Origin: Chitinophagales bacterium
GTDB lineage: Bacteria; Bacteroidota; Bacteroidia; Chitinophagales; CAIODY01
Reading direction: 5' to 3'
Assembly: GCA_947452995.1 (NCBI GenBank)
Contig: CANGEV010000004.1
Coordinates: 92,355 to 156,354, forward strand
DNA: 64,000 nt
The notes under the pieces are model-generated. The model was not told the origin of the DNA, did no database searches, and was given only the letters and a program-made list of their open reading frames with translations. The first letter of the stretch is position 1, and each line of letters starts with the position of its first letter. Below, one piece after another: positions 17,293-25,833 of this stretch. Both the position numbers and the translations under genes were made by a program.

Positions 17293-19329
17293 ATGCCATT
17301 CAAACTCCACTCTCCTTATCAACCTGCAGGCGATCAACCGAGCGCTATTCGTCAGCTTACAGAAGGAATACGTAATGGAGACAATGCTCAAGTACTTCTT
17401 GGTGTAACAGGATCAGGAAAAACATTCACGATGGCGAATGTTATTAATGAACTGCAACGCCCCACGTTAATCCTTAGTCATAATAAAACTTTAGTAGCTC
17501 AATTGTATGGAGAATTCAAACAGTTCTTCCCCGAAAATGCAATAGAATATTTCGTCTCATACTATGATTACTACCAACCAGAAGCTTATATACCTACTAC
17601 TGACACCTATATTGAAAAAGACTTAGCCATCAATGATGAATTAGAAAAATTACGTCTCCGCACAACCTCTTCCCTTTTGAGTGGCCGAAGAGATATTGTC
17701 GTGGTGGCTTCTATTTCATGTATCTATGGACTTGGAAACCCTGCTGAATACAAAAACGGTATTATCCGAATTGCACAAGGGCAGATTATCCCTAGAAACC
17801 AATTGCTATATCGATTAACAGACGCCTTGTATGCGCGAACAGAAATCGATTTCAAGCGTGGCTTGTTCCGCGTAAAAGGTGATACGGTCGATATTTTCCC
17901 TGCCTATGCAGATACCGCATTCCGAATAACTTTTTTCGGAGACGAAATTGAACGCATCGACAATATCGAACCCGAAACCGGAAAACGACTTTCGACGGTA
18001 ACAGACCTTGCCATATTCCCAGCGAATATGTATGTGGCTCCGAAAGATATGTTCGAACAAATCATTCGAGAAATTGAAGACGAAATGCGCTTGCAGTGTG
18101 AATATTACGAGAGCATAGGAAAACATACAGAGTCGAAACGCTTGAAACAGCGTGTGAGTCTGGATGTAGAGATGATGCGAGAACTTGGTTATTGTAGTGG
18201 CATTGAGAATTATTCACGCTTCTTGGATAGAAGAAAGCCGGGAGATCGTCCATTTTGCTTAATTGATTATTTCCCAGATGATTTTGTAATGATGATTGAT
18301 GAAAGCCACGTTACTGTACCGCAAATTGGAGGCATGTATGGTGGTGATAGAAGTCGGAAAATCACACTAGTAGACCATGGCTTTCGCCTGCCCTCAGCTT
18401 TAGATAATAGGCCTTTGAATTTTGACGAATATCAGAACCTTGTCGGACAAACCATTTTCGTAAGTGCGACACCAGGGAATTATGAACTTGCGCAGACAGA
18501 AGGCGTGGTCGTTGAACAAATCGTTCGACCAACCGGACTTCTCGATCCACCAATTGAAGTTCGACCTGTCATCAATCAGATTGACGACTTACTTCATGAA
18601 ATTGATATTCGCGTTAAGAAAGATGAACGTGTTTTGGTTACTACACTTACGAAGCGGATGTCGGAAGAGCTTAGCAAATACTTTGCGAATTTAAATATCA
18701 AATGTAAGTACATTCATAGCGAAATCGACACCTTGGAACGTATCGAAATATTACGCGATTTACGACTTGGAAAATTCGACGTATTGATTGGTGTTAACCT
18801 ACTAAGAGAAGGATTAGATTTACCCGAAGTGAGCTTAGTAGCGATACTTGATGCTGATAAAGAAGGCTTCCTACGGAATCATCGTTCCTTAACACAAACA
18901 GCGGGTCGAGCAGCGAGAAATGTGAATGGCTTAGTCATTATGTATGCGAATAAAATTACAGATAGTATGCGTACGACTATAGAAGAGACGAATCGTCGAA
19001 GGGCGAAACAGATCAAGCATAATGAAGAAAATGGCATAACACCACGTACTGTAACGAAGTCGAAAGATGAAATCATACAGCAAACTAGTGTATTAGAAAT
19101 ACGCGGTTCATATAAAGAAATCGATTCATTGGCAGGAATAAGAATGGTCGCTGAAACAAGCGACCCATGGACAGCCTATCAAAGTAAGGATGAATTGAAA
19201 GCTGTGATGTTAAAAGTTAAAACGCAAATGGAACAGGCCGCCAAGAAATTAGAATTCCTAGAAGCGGCCCGTTTAAGAGATGAGCTATTTGCAATTCAGC
19301 AAAAGCTGGAAGAAAAAGAAAATGATTAA
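17293..19329 (+). CDS. uvrB: Excinuclease ABC subunit B
   Basis: 678 residues from the ATG at 17293 (MPFKLHSPYQPAGDQP). The open frame begins at 17137, but that part overlaps ftcD and its promoter. Helicase motifs are clear: Walker A GVTGSGKT, the beta-hairpin region YYDYYQPEAYIP, DESH box (MIDESHVT), ATPGNYE, and the last motif QTAGRAARN. The C-terminal UVR motif (about 635-670, LEFLEAARLRDEL) binds UvrC. UvrB is the damage-verifying helicase of nucleotide excision repair. Its stop overlaps that of the convergent htrA gene by 4 bases, so there is no room for a terminator. Confidence 0.97.
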   Translation: MPFKLHSPYQPAGDQPSAIRQLTEGIRNGDNAQVLLGVTGSGKTFTMANVINELQRPTLILSHNKTLVAQLYGEFKQFFPENAIEYFVSYYDYYQPEAYIPTTDTYIEKDLAINDELEKLRLRTTSSLLSGRRDIVVVASISCIYGLGNPAEYKNGIIRIAQGQIIPRNQLLYRLTDALYARTEIDFKRGLFRVKGDTVDIFPAYADTAFRITFFGDEIERIDNIEPETGKRLSTVTDLAIFPANMYVAPKDMFEQIIREIEDEMRLQCEYYESIGKHTESKRLKQRVSLDVEMMRELGYCSGIENYSRFLDRRKPGDRPFCLIDYFPDDFVMMIDESHVTVPQIGGMYGGDRSRKITLVDHGFRLPSALDNRPLNFDEYQNLVGQTIFVSATPGNYELAQTEGVVVEQIVRPTGLLDPPIEVRPVINQIDDLLHEIDIRVKKDERVLVTTLTKRMSEELSKYFANLNIKCKYIHSEIDTLERIEILRDLRLGKFDVLIGVNLLREGLDLPEVSLVAILDADKEGFLRNHRSLTQTAGRAARNVNGLVIMYANKITDSMRTTIEETNRRRAKQIKHNEENGITPRTVTKSKDEIIQQTSVLEIRGSYKEIDSLAGIRMVAETSDPWTAYQSKDELKAVMLKVKTQMEQAAKKLEFLEAARLRDELFAIQQKLEEKEND

Positions 19330-20792
19330 TTGAACGTATAATAGTACTTACCATTATAACCAGGCATAACGCCTTCCATCATTATCATTCCTTTATTATT
19401 TTTAATAATATCCTTCACTTCAGCAACGCTATTCACTTCTTTTTTATTCAACTTCGTTATAATAAATCCTTCAGGAACACCTACAGAGGCTAGTTTGGAG
19501 CCTGATTGAATTTGTTTAATCACTACTCCACTATTGATTTGCATTTTACGTTTTGTTTCGGCAGAGGCATTTTCAAAAACAGCACCAAGTTGATCAAAAC
19601 TTACCGCAACAATTTCTTCTTTACTCATCAACTTATCATTCCCATCACGGTTACGCAATTTAGCTTGGACTTTATTCAGTTTTCCATTGCGGTAATATTC
19701 AATATCCATATTATCTCCAGGACGTTTTCCTCCAACACGTTCTAATAACTCAGGTGTCGACTTCACAATCGAACCATCCAAACGAACGATTACATCGCCC
19801 TTTTGCAGACCGGCTTCGGCAGCTGCTGTACCGTCTGTTACATTCGCCACATAGATTCCTTGCGGAGATGACAATCCTGCCTGACGTGCTAAATCATCAT
19901 TCATTTCTTGCGGACTAACGCCTAAAATAGCGCGTTGAACAACACCATATTTGGTAAGGTCGTCAATTACCTTTTTAACGATATTGACTGGAATGGCAAA
20001 CGAATAACCTGCATAGGTGCCAGTCGGTGTAGCAATCGCAGAGTTGATACCGATCAATTCACCATTCAAATTTACCAATGCGCCACCGCTATTACCTGGA
20101 TTGACGGCAGCATCGGTTTGAATGAAAGATTCAATGGCAGCGTTATTACGATCTTTAATGATGTTTATGTTACGACCTTTCGCGCTCACAATACCGGCAG
20201 TAACAGTAGATTCAAGGTTGAACGGATTACCTACCGCGAGCACCCATTCCCCTACTTTTACGGAGTCGCTATTACCGAAATATACATAGGGAAGATTTTT
20301 CTCCTCTACTTTTAATAGAGCAAGATCTGTAGATGGGTCAGTGCCAACTACTGTAGCAATGGCGCTATGTTTGTCGCTAAATACAATTTCAATTTTATCT
20401 GCATTATCAACTACGTGATTATTGGTTACGATATAACCATCTTCTGAAATAATTACGCCTGAGCCACTCGATTCTTGCGGTCCCATTTGATATGGATTCG
20501 CACCGAAAAACTGATCCCCAAAAAGATCAAAAATGGGATTATGAAATCCACCCATATTCATTTTAGGTGTAGAAGTAGTTTTGATATGAACGACACCCGG
20601 CGTAACAGCTGCGGCAGCGGGTACAAAGTCGACACCTGCTGCGGGATGATGCCCCATTTCAGCGTAGTTAGCAGGAAGATTAATTGAAGGTGCAGTCAGA
20701 TGTGCGTACAATCCCACAGTGGTGAGTGAGCAAAAAACTGCAATGCCAGCAGAGGCGGCTAAGAATTTCCAATACTTTTGTATCATAATCAC
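19326..20792 (-). CDS. HtrA/DegP-like periplasmic serine protease
   Basis: 488 residues (486 if the second ATG is used). One N-terminal hydrophobic segment (about 10-30) serves as signal or anchor. The trypsin-like domain carries H126 (TNNHVVD), D156 (STDLALL) and S235 (NPGNSGGAL). A first PDZ domain (about 295-380) includes GIYVANVTDGTAAAEAGLQKGDVI-like strands, and a weaker second PDZ lies at about 410-485. It degrades or refolds damaged envelope proteins. A -7 box TAATTTTG is 10 bases upstream of the ATG. Convergent with uvrB by a 4-base overlap. It could be called DegP or DegQ; sequence alone does not decide. Confidence 0.92.
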   Translation of the reverse strand: MIMIQKYWKFLAASAGIAVFCSLTTVGLYAHLTAPSINLPANYAEMGHHPAAGVDFVPAAAAVTPGVVHIKTTSTPKMNMGGFHNPIFDLFGDQFFGANPYQMGPQESSGSGVIISEDGYIVTNNHVVDNADKIEIVFSDKHSAIATVVGTDPSTDLALLKVEEKNLPYVYFGNSDSVKVGEWVLAVGNPFNLESTVTAGIVSAKGRNINIIKDRNNAAIESFIQTDAAVNPGNSGGALVNLNGELIGINSAIATPTGTYAGYSFAIPVNIVKKVIDDLTKYGVVQRAILGVSPQEMNDDLARQAGLSSPQGIYVANVTDGTAAAEAGLQKGDVIVRLDGSIVKSTPELLERVGGKRPGDNMDIEYYRNGKLNKVQAKLRNRDGNDKLMSKEEIVAVSFDQLGAVFENASAETKRKMQINSGVVIKQIQSGSKLASVGVPEGFIITKLNKKEVNSVAEVKDIIKNNKGMIMMEGVMPGYNGKYYYTFN

Positions 20793-20802
20793 TTATTTTT
20801 AT

Positions 20803-20810
20803 CAAAATTA
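20803..20810 (-). promoter_or_regulatory. -7 box of the htrA promoter (TAATTTTG)
   Basis: Minus-strand TAATTTTG is an exact TAnnTTTG match, 10 bases upstream of the first htrA ATG. Confidence 0.5.
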
Positions 20811-20867
20811 AATAGGGCGATTTTAGAGGACAAATCAACTCTGTTAATAGACCTTTAAAATTAAACT

Positions 20868-20875
20868 TATTTTTG
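20868..20875 (+). promoter_or_regulatory. -7 box of the dapF promoter (TATTTTTG)
   Basis: TATTTTTG matches TAnnTTTG exactly and lies 19 bases before the dapF ATG. No clear TTG upstream. Confidence 0.5.
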
Positions 20876-20894
20876 TTAAGTAGCTTTTAACTGT

Positions 20895-21767
20895 ATGGAA
20901 ATAGAATTTCACAAATATCACGGAACGGGCAATGATTTTATTATCATTGACGACCGTTTAAGTCGCTTTCCATTTGAAGAAGGTGAGTTGATTGCGAGGA
21001 TGTGCCATCGCCGTTTTGGTATAGGCGCAGACGGACTTATTTTAGTGCGTCGCAACGAGGAGCATGGTTATGAAATGAAGTATGCTAATTCAGACGGAAA
21101 AGAGAGCACGATGTGTGGTAACGGAGGACGATGTTTTGCAGCATTCGTAAAAGCAAAAGAATCGAGATATAAAAGCGGGGATGTCCATTTCATTGCCATC
21201 GATGGCCCACACGAAGCTATCGTCAAACAAAATGGCAGAGTCTCCTTACGAATGCAGGATGTGAAAGCCATTGAAATTATCGATGAAACCAATTATTTAC
21301 TAAATACAGGTTCGCCTCATTATGTACGTTTAGAAGAAAACATAAAAAATCTAGATGTATTTAAGGAGGGCCAAAAAATTCGCAATAGCGAACGATTTGC
21401 GCGTGAAGGGGTGAATGTAAATTTTATGGTGGAACATCTAACGAAGGCCGATCAAGCGCAGATTGATTTCACCAAAATCATCATGTCGTTTCAAGATCAA
21501 ATACAAGCGAGAACTTATGAAAGAGGAGTTGAAGATGAAACATTGAGTTGTGGAACAGGGGCTGTTGCTTGTGCCTTAGTTAAAATACTATTGGCTGAAA
21601 GACATGGCCATCAAGAAAAGCGTGGCGTATTAGTTCGCACACCCGGCGGAGAACTAATCGTTAGTGCAAAAATGCCGCAATCAGGTATATTTACAGATGT
21701 ATTCCTTGAAGGCCCTACGCAATTGGTATATAAAGGCAAAGTGAAATTAGAACAGTTCTACGTCTAA
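20895..21767 (+). CDS. dapF: Diaminopimelate epimerase
   Basis: 290 residues. The two catalytic cysteines are C74 in the signature NSDGKESTMCGNGGRC and C219 in ETLSCGTGAVACA. The N-terminal YHGTGNDFI is also typical. DapF converts LL- to meso-diaminopimelate, the precursor of lysine and the peptidoglycan cross-link. It is a single-gene unit with its own promoter box. Its stop overlaps the stop of the convergent ccmE gene by 4 bases (CTAA). Confidence 0.97.
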   Translation: MEIEFHKYHGTGNDFIIIDDRLSRFPFEEGELIARMCHRRFGIGADGLILVRRNEEHGYEMKYANSDGKESTMCGNGGRCFAAFVKAKESRYKSGDVHFIAIDGPHEAIVKQNGRVSLRMQDVKAIEIIDETNYLLNTGSPHYVRLEENIKNLDVFKEGQKIRNSERFAREGVNVNFMVEHLTKADQAQIDFTKIIMSFQDQIQARTYERGVEDETLSCGTGAVACALVKILLAERHGHQEKRGVLVRTPGGELIVSAKMPQSGIFTDVFLEGPTQLVYKGKVKLEQFYV

Positions 21768-22171
21768 TTAGATTTAGCCGAGAATTCGCTTATTTCTTCT
21801 TCCTTATTGGTGTATTTAGAAGGGCATTTCAACAGCATGTGATTGCCTTTAAAATCAGCACCACTCATTTTACCTGTAATAACAATTTGTTCACTACGTT
21901 CAAAGTCTTGCGGCTTGGTACCATTGAAGACCACATGATTGGTATCATGATTTTTATCTACCATATAGAAGCCAAAGTAATTAGCGTTCTTCTCCGCATC
22001 GTATTCAATGGGACGAGAACGATCCAAAACACCAACTACATGCATTTCTATGTTTGGAGATTTCTTTGCGGTAGCGAAGCTTTCATAGGTGCTAAAATCG
22101 CCTACCAAGGCAATGATTACTCCGATTGCAATAGCGATTACTAAGAGTCCGATGATATGTGTCTTCTTCAT
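21764..22171 (-). CDS. ccmE: CcmE-like haem chaperone, CXXXY type
   Basis: 135 residues. One N-terminal membrane anchor (about 5-24) is followed by an OB-fold domain. In classical CcmE haem binds a histidine in HxxxY; here the site reads C116-P-S-K-Y120, the CXXXY variant described in archaea and some anaerobes. CcmE hands haem to apocytochromes c in the periplasm. It is the last gene of the unit pheS-permease-LolA-like-ccmE, 4 bases after the LolA-like gene, and no other ccm gene is in the window. Short length (no long tail) and the OB-fold support the call. Confidence 0.75.
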   Translation of the reverse strand: MKKTHIIGLLVIAIAIGVIIALVGDFSTYESFATAKKSPNIEMHVVGVLDRSRPIEYDAEKNANYFGFYMVDKNHDTNHVVFNGTKPQDFERSEQIVITGKMSGADFKGNHMLLKCPSKYTNKEEEISEFSAKSN

Positions 22172-22175
22172 AACT

Positions 22176-22934
22176 TTACTTTTTCTTTTCTACAAAAATA
22201 GCGTCTTTCAAACCTTGATTAATTTTGTAGTTCGCATAATCAATCACAATCTGACCGCGAGTGGATTTACTTTTATCTGATTTCTCGACATGTGCTGATT
22301 CACCAGTTAAATCGCCTGAAACACCTTTCGGCAGCTGTATCTTATCAACATCAAAGCTGATTAACAATTGGGTAGGCATGACCAATTTCGGCTGCTTAGG
22401 ATCATAGGTTAATACTACATCAAACGTTCCATTTGCCTTTGTGGTAGTAGTGAACTTTTTAAGCTCGCTTTTCACAGGATCAATCCACATGGTAGAAATC
22501 ACCACTTCACCTCCATCGTTAGGAATTACTTTTACTACAGCACAGTTAACTCCTTTCACCACTTCATCTTTTACATATAAGGCAGTATACGGATTATTCA
22601 ACATCGAAGTATTGGCAAAATCCAATCCATTCCGCGGAAGCATGGCAAAACCTTGTGCATCCACTTTGATTTTATTAGGGGCTTTGTAGTAAATCTTCGC
22701 CTTCGTCACGGGCACCTTTAAAAAATCAACTTTTACTTTAATCACTACGTCGGCTGTATAATCTTTAACGCAATTGAACTTCGCTTTGAGGCCCTTCAAT
22801 AAGACTTCAGGGTCACGTGCAACAGGAGCATTGAATGAAGATAAGCCAATTGCCAATGTACACGCCACTACAAATACAAGTAATACCTTGATCATTACAC
22901 TCCCACTCTTTCCCTTCGATATTCGATTCATCAT
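22176..22934 (-). CDS. LolA-like outer-membrane lipoprotein-sorting protein
   Basis: 252 residues. The first 28 residues include a signal peptide (VMIKVLLVFVVACTLAIGLS). The rest looks like the LolA/LolB half-barrel: alternating strands with the typical early segment DYTADVVIKVKVDFL, then KAKIYYKAPNKIKVDAQGFAMLP. LolA carries lipoproteins across the periplasm. However, this is a divergent, longer form and could instead carry another lipid. It overlaps the preceding ABC permease gene by 4 bases (ATGA type), so the two are probably functionally linked, as lipid-handling proteins often are. Family moderate, cargo unknown. Confidence 0.6.
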   Translation of the reverse strand: MMNRISKGKSGSVMIKVLLVFVVACTLAIGLSSFNAPVARDPEVLLKGLKAKFNCVKDYTADVVIKVKVDFLKVPVTKAKIYYKAPNKIKVDAQGFAMLPRNGLDFANTSMLNNPYTALYVKDEVVKGVNCAVVKVIPNDGGEVVISTMWIDPVKSELKKFTTTTKANGTFDVVLTYDPKQPKLVMPTQLLISFDVDKIQLPKGVSGDLTGESAHVEKSDKSKSTRGQIVIDYANYKINQGLKDAIFVEKKK

Positions 22935-23779
22935 GTTAAAATGTCTTTACGTTTGAATATCAATGCGGTTGCTGCCACGAATCCGACAATATGTCCAATC
23001 AAAATTAAAGTTGATTCTATTAAGCCGGTCTTATCGATTTCTTCTTCGAAGAAATACTTCCAAGCATTGATATGCGTGGTAAACAAAAATGGCTTGATTC
23101 GGTTCAATACTTCAACATCCGTTGCGTTGATTACTAAAAAAATGATGATGATAACCATTGTTCCAACGATAGGGCCAACGGCATTTTCAGTAATGGAAGA
23201 TAGCAATAAAGCGAGCGCCGCAACGGTAGACATTCCAAGCGCACCAAAAGTAAAGGCACATGCAAAACGCCATAGCACGTCATTAGAGGCAAATATGGTG
23301 ATACTTGATGTTTTCATCACAATCAATTCTCCATGCCCAAATAGCAATACACCGAGGCCTAATCCAACGATACAAAGCCACACAACCAGAGCGATCGTAT
23401 AAATCATCGCGGCAAAATATTTAGCCACCACTACATTTACTCGAGAAACAGGACGCGTCAGTAAAAATCGAAAGGTCCCAGTACTCGCTTCTCCGGCGAG
23501 TAATTCACCTGCCACTAAGCTAACGAGCAAAGGAACGTGTACAATTAACGTTTGCAATACAATCAGGCAAACCAGATATCCATTCATTAAGTTGCCCGTA
23601 AAGATGAAGGACTCTTTTAAAGATTGGGTTGCAAAATCGACGAGTCGATTACCATCTATATAAAATGCAATTTCTAGGATCAGTACGAGCAAGGCAATTC
23701 CTGCAAAACCAATATAGGTACGCGGTCTACTAAAGACTTTAAATAGTTCGATATTAATTAGACGAATAAGCATTTTCAT
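22931..23779 (-). CDS. ABC-2-type transporter permease
   Basis: 282 residues with six hydrophobic segments: an early helix (about 20-38), the long periplasmic loop, then helices near 60-80, 110-140, 170-190, 205-225 and 258-275. The segment GELLAGEASTGTFRFLLTRPVSR is the cytoplasmic coupling region of ABC-2 (NatB/YtrC-like) permeases. It needs an ATP-binding partner that is not in the window. It overlaps pheS and the LolA-like gene by 4 bases on either side, so the genes are translationally coupled. Substrate unknown. Confidence 0.75.
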   Translation of the reverse strand: MKMLIRLINIELFKVFSRPRTYIGFAGIALLVLILEIAFYIDGNRLVDFATQSLKESFIFTGNLMNGYLVCLIVLQTLIVHVPLLVSLVAGELLAGEASTGTFRFLLTRPVSRVNVVVAKYFAAMIYTIALVVWLCIVGLGLGVLLFGHGELIVMKTSSITIFASNDVLWRFACAFTFGALGMSTVAALALLLSSITENAVGPIVGTMVIIIIFLVINATDVEVLNRIKPFLFTTHINAWKYFFEEEIDKTGLIESTLILIGHIVGFVAATALIFKRKDILT

Positions 23780-24804
23780 CGTGCACCTGCGAATTGAGAT
23801 ACAAAACGTTGATCATTTTCGCTAAACAAACGAAGGTCGTTAATTTGAAATTTCAACATGGTTAAACGTTCGATCCCCATTCCAAAAGCGAAGCCTGAAT
23901 ATTCCTCTGGATCGATATTACAATTACGCAAGACCTGCGGATGTACCATTCCACAACCAAGAATTTCCACCCATCCACTTTGCTTACAAACAGAGCACCC
24001 TTTTCCTTTACACAACTGACAAGAGATATCCATCTCTGCAGAAGGTTCTGTAAACGGAAAATAGGACGGTCGAAAACGAACTTGCACGCCTTCGCCAAAG
24101 AATTGCGTTACAAAATAGTATAATGTTTGTTTTAGATCAGCGAAAGAAACTTTCTTATCGATATATAATCCTTCTACTTGATGAAAGAAGCAATGCGCGC
24201 GTGCTGAGATTGTTTCATTACGATACACACGACCGGGCATGATGCTGCGGATCGGTGGTTTTTGAGCCTCCATCAAACGCACTTGCACAGAGCTAGTATG
24301 TGTACGAAGCACCATATCTGGATTCTTATTAACGAAGAAGGTGTCTTGCATATCACGCGCAGGATGATCTTCGGGAAGATTCAATGCGGAGAAGTTATGC
24401 CAATCATCTTCAATCTCACGTGCTTCAGCAACACTAAAACCAATACGTCCGAAGATATTATTGATTTCTTGTCCAACAATTTGAAGTGGATGACGAGAGG
24501 CGATACGACCATTCGTCGGAGCCGACCAATCGATATCAGAGTCGATTTTCAGAGAAGCTGCTTCTTTCAAGTTAGAGTAATGCTGCAGTTTTTCTTCTGC
24601 CAAAATCTTAACACTATTAAGTAACTGACCTGCCTCCTTTTTTTGTTCGTTCGGCACATTTTTCATTTCTGCGAAAATGTCCTTCACCGTACCTTTTGAA
24701 CCAAGAAATTGAATTCGATACTGTTCAAGAGAGGCAGCATCAGTAATTGCAAAATCGTTAATTTGTAGAGAAAGGGCTTCTACCTTCTGACGTAATGAAT
24801 CCAT
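23776..24804 (-). CDS. pheS: Phenylalanyl-tRNA synthetase alpha subunit
   Basis: 342 residues. A coiled-coil N-terminus (about 1-85) leads to the class II catalytic core with motif 2 (GRVYRNETISARAHCFFHQVEG) and motif 3 (GFAFGMGIERLTMLKF). An insert with two CxxC pairs (CQLCKGKGCSVCKQSG, about residue 270) probably binds zinc and is normal in Bacteroidota PheS. It charges tRNA-Phe together with PheT, which is not in the window. First gene of a four-gene unit with the permease, LolA-like and ccmE genes. Confidence 0.97.
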   Translation of the reverse strand: MDSLRQKVEALSLQINDFAITDAASLEQYRIQFLGSKGTVKDIFAEMKNVPNEQKKEAGQLLNSVKILAEEKLQHYSNLKEAASLKIDSDIDWSAPTNGRIASRHPLQIVGQEINNIFGRIGFSVAEAREIEDDWHNFSALNLPEDHPARDMQDTFFVNKNPDMVLRTHTSSVQVRLMEAQKPPIRSIMPGRVYRNETISARAHCFFHQVEGLYIDKKVSFADLKQTLYYFVTQFFGEGVQVRFRPSYFPFTEPSAEMDISCQLCKGKGCSVCKQSGWVEILGCGMVHPQVLRNCNIDPEEYSGFAFGMGIERLTMLKFQINDLRLFSENDQRFVSQFAGAR

Positions 24805-24892
24805 ATAACAAACTTACTGCTTTACGAGCCATTTGCCAAGTAAAAAGCTGAACAATTGACGGATGAAATGTTATCAAGTTTAAAATTGTTAA

Positions 24893-24923
24893 TTGGAAGA
24901 GGCTAAAAGAATTTTTATTTTTG
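24893..24923 (+). promoter_or_regulatory. pyrH promoter (TTGG, 20-base spacer, TATTTTTG)
   Basis: TTG at 24893-24895 and TATTTTTG at 24916-24923, spacing 20 bases, fit the Bacteroidota sigma-A consensus in both elements. The ATG follows 15 bases later. Confidence 0.75.
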
Positions 24924-24938
24924 TAAAAATCAACGACC

Positions 24939-25652
24939 ATGGCCTTAGCATTCAACCGTGTACTTTTAAAATTAAGTGGTGAAGCCCTTATGGGTGAACA
25001 AGAATTTGGTATTGACAACACTATTGTTGCGCAATATTGTCAAGAAGTAAAAGCGGCTGTTGATGCGGGTTTAGAAGTTTCTATCGTCATTGGCGGTGGA
25101 AACATCTATCGTGGATTAAATGCGGCTGAAACGGGGATTGAAAGGGTTCAAGGCGACTATATGGGTATGTTAGCGACCGTGATCAATGGAATGGCTATTC
25201 AAGCAGGATTAGAACGTGTTGGCGTAAGTACACGCTTATTGTCAGCCATTAAAATGGAACAAATTTGTGAGCCGTTTATTCGTCGCAGAGCAATTCGACA
25301 CATTGAAAAAGGTCGTGTTGTAATTTTCGGAGCGGGTACGGGCAATCCATATTTCACTACCGACACGGCTGCGGCCTTGCGTGCAGTGGAAATTCAAGCC
25401 GACGTAATTTTAAAAGGGACACGTGTAGATGGTATTTATACGGCAGATCCAGAAAAAGACAAAACAGCCACTCGTTATGATGAAGTAAGCTTCGACGAAG
25501 CGATTACACGTAACTTGAAGGTGATGGATATGACAGCATTTGCATTATGCAAGGAAAACAAAATACCAATTATCGTCTTCGACATGAATAAGAAAGGCAA
25601 CTTACTAAAAATTGCACAGGGCGATACAAAGGTGGGAACGATAGTGAAGTAA
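24939..25652 (+). CDS. pyrH: UMP kinase
   Basis: 237 residues of the amino-acid-kinase fold. Motifs: KLSGEALMG at the N-terminus, the UMP-site IVIGGGNIYRG, the segment DYMGMLATVINGMA, and GTGNPYFTTDTAAALRA. It phosphorylates UMP to UDP and is usually hexameric. In many bacteria it neighbours frr or tsf; here it stands alone between a divergent pheS operon and the convergent gcvP. It has a strong promoter and is followed, 27 bases after the stop, by copy 2 of the palindromic repeat. Confidence 0.97.
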   Translation: MALAFNRVLLKLSGEALMGEQEFGIDNTIVAQYCQEVKAAVDAGLEVSIVIGGGNIYRGLNAAETGIERVQGDYMGMLATVINGMAIQAGLERVGVSTRLLSAIKMEQICEPFIRRRAIRHIEKGRVVIFGAGTGNPYFTTDTAAALRAVEIQADVILKGTRVDGIYTADPEKDKTATRYDEVSFDEAITRNLKVMDMTAFALCKENKIPIIVFDMNKKGNLLKIAQGDTKVGTIVK

Positions 25653-25678
25653 TCATTAACTTATTTTACAGCCTCCTA

Positions 25679-25708
25679 AAAAATGCACGAATTAATTCGT
25701 GCATTTTT
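25679..25708. repeat. 30-bp palindromic repeat, copy 2
   Basis: Same central 28-base palindrome as at 14442-14471, here extended by an A/T pair. It lies 27 bases after pyrH, between pyrH and the convergent gcvP, and is followed by TTTTTG, so it probably terminates pyrH. Confidence 0.9.
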
Positions 25709-25778
25709 GTTGAAGAACACTTCAAATACTAATAACGCGCAAGACAATCAATTTATTTTAAACTGAAACTTTACTCAT

Positions 25779-25814
25779 AAAAAAAATCCCGAACCATTTG
25801 GTCCGGGATTTTTT
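25779..25814 (-). terminator. Rho-independent terminator of gcvP
   Basis: On the minus strand, a GC-rich stem with arms around ATCCCGGACC/GGTTCGGGAT is followed by a long T-run, 19 bases after the gcvP stop. Confidence 0.88.
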
Positions 25815-25833
25815 CGTTGTATACTACTCTGTA

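Noticed and set aside
19935..20315. 126-residue open frame opposite the HtrA gene
   Set aside because: It covers the catalytic domain of HtrA in antisense and has no recognisable motif or start context.
22941..23402. 153-residue open frame opposite the ABC permease
   Set aside because: The permease has clear membrane helices and coupling motif in the other frame, and sits in a 4-base-overlap operon; this frame is a shadow.
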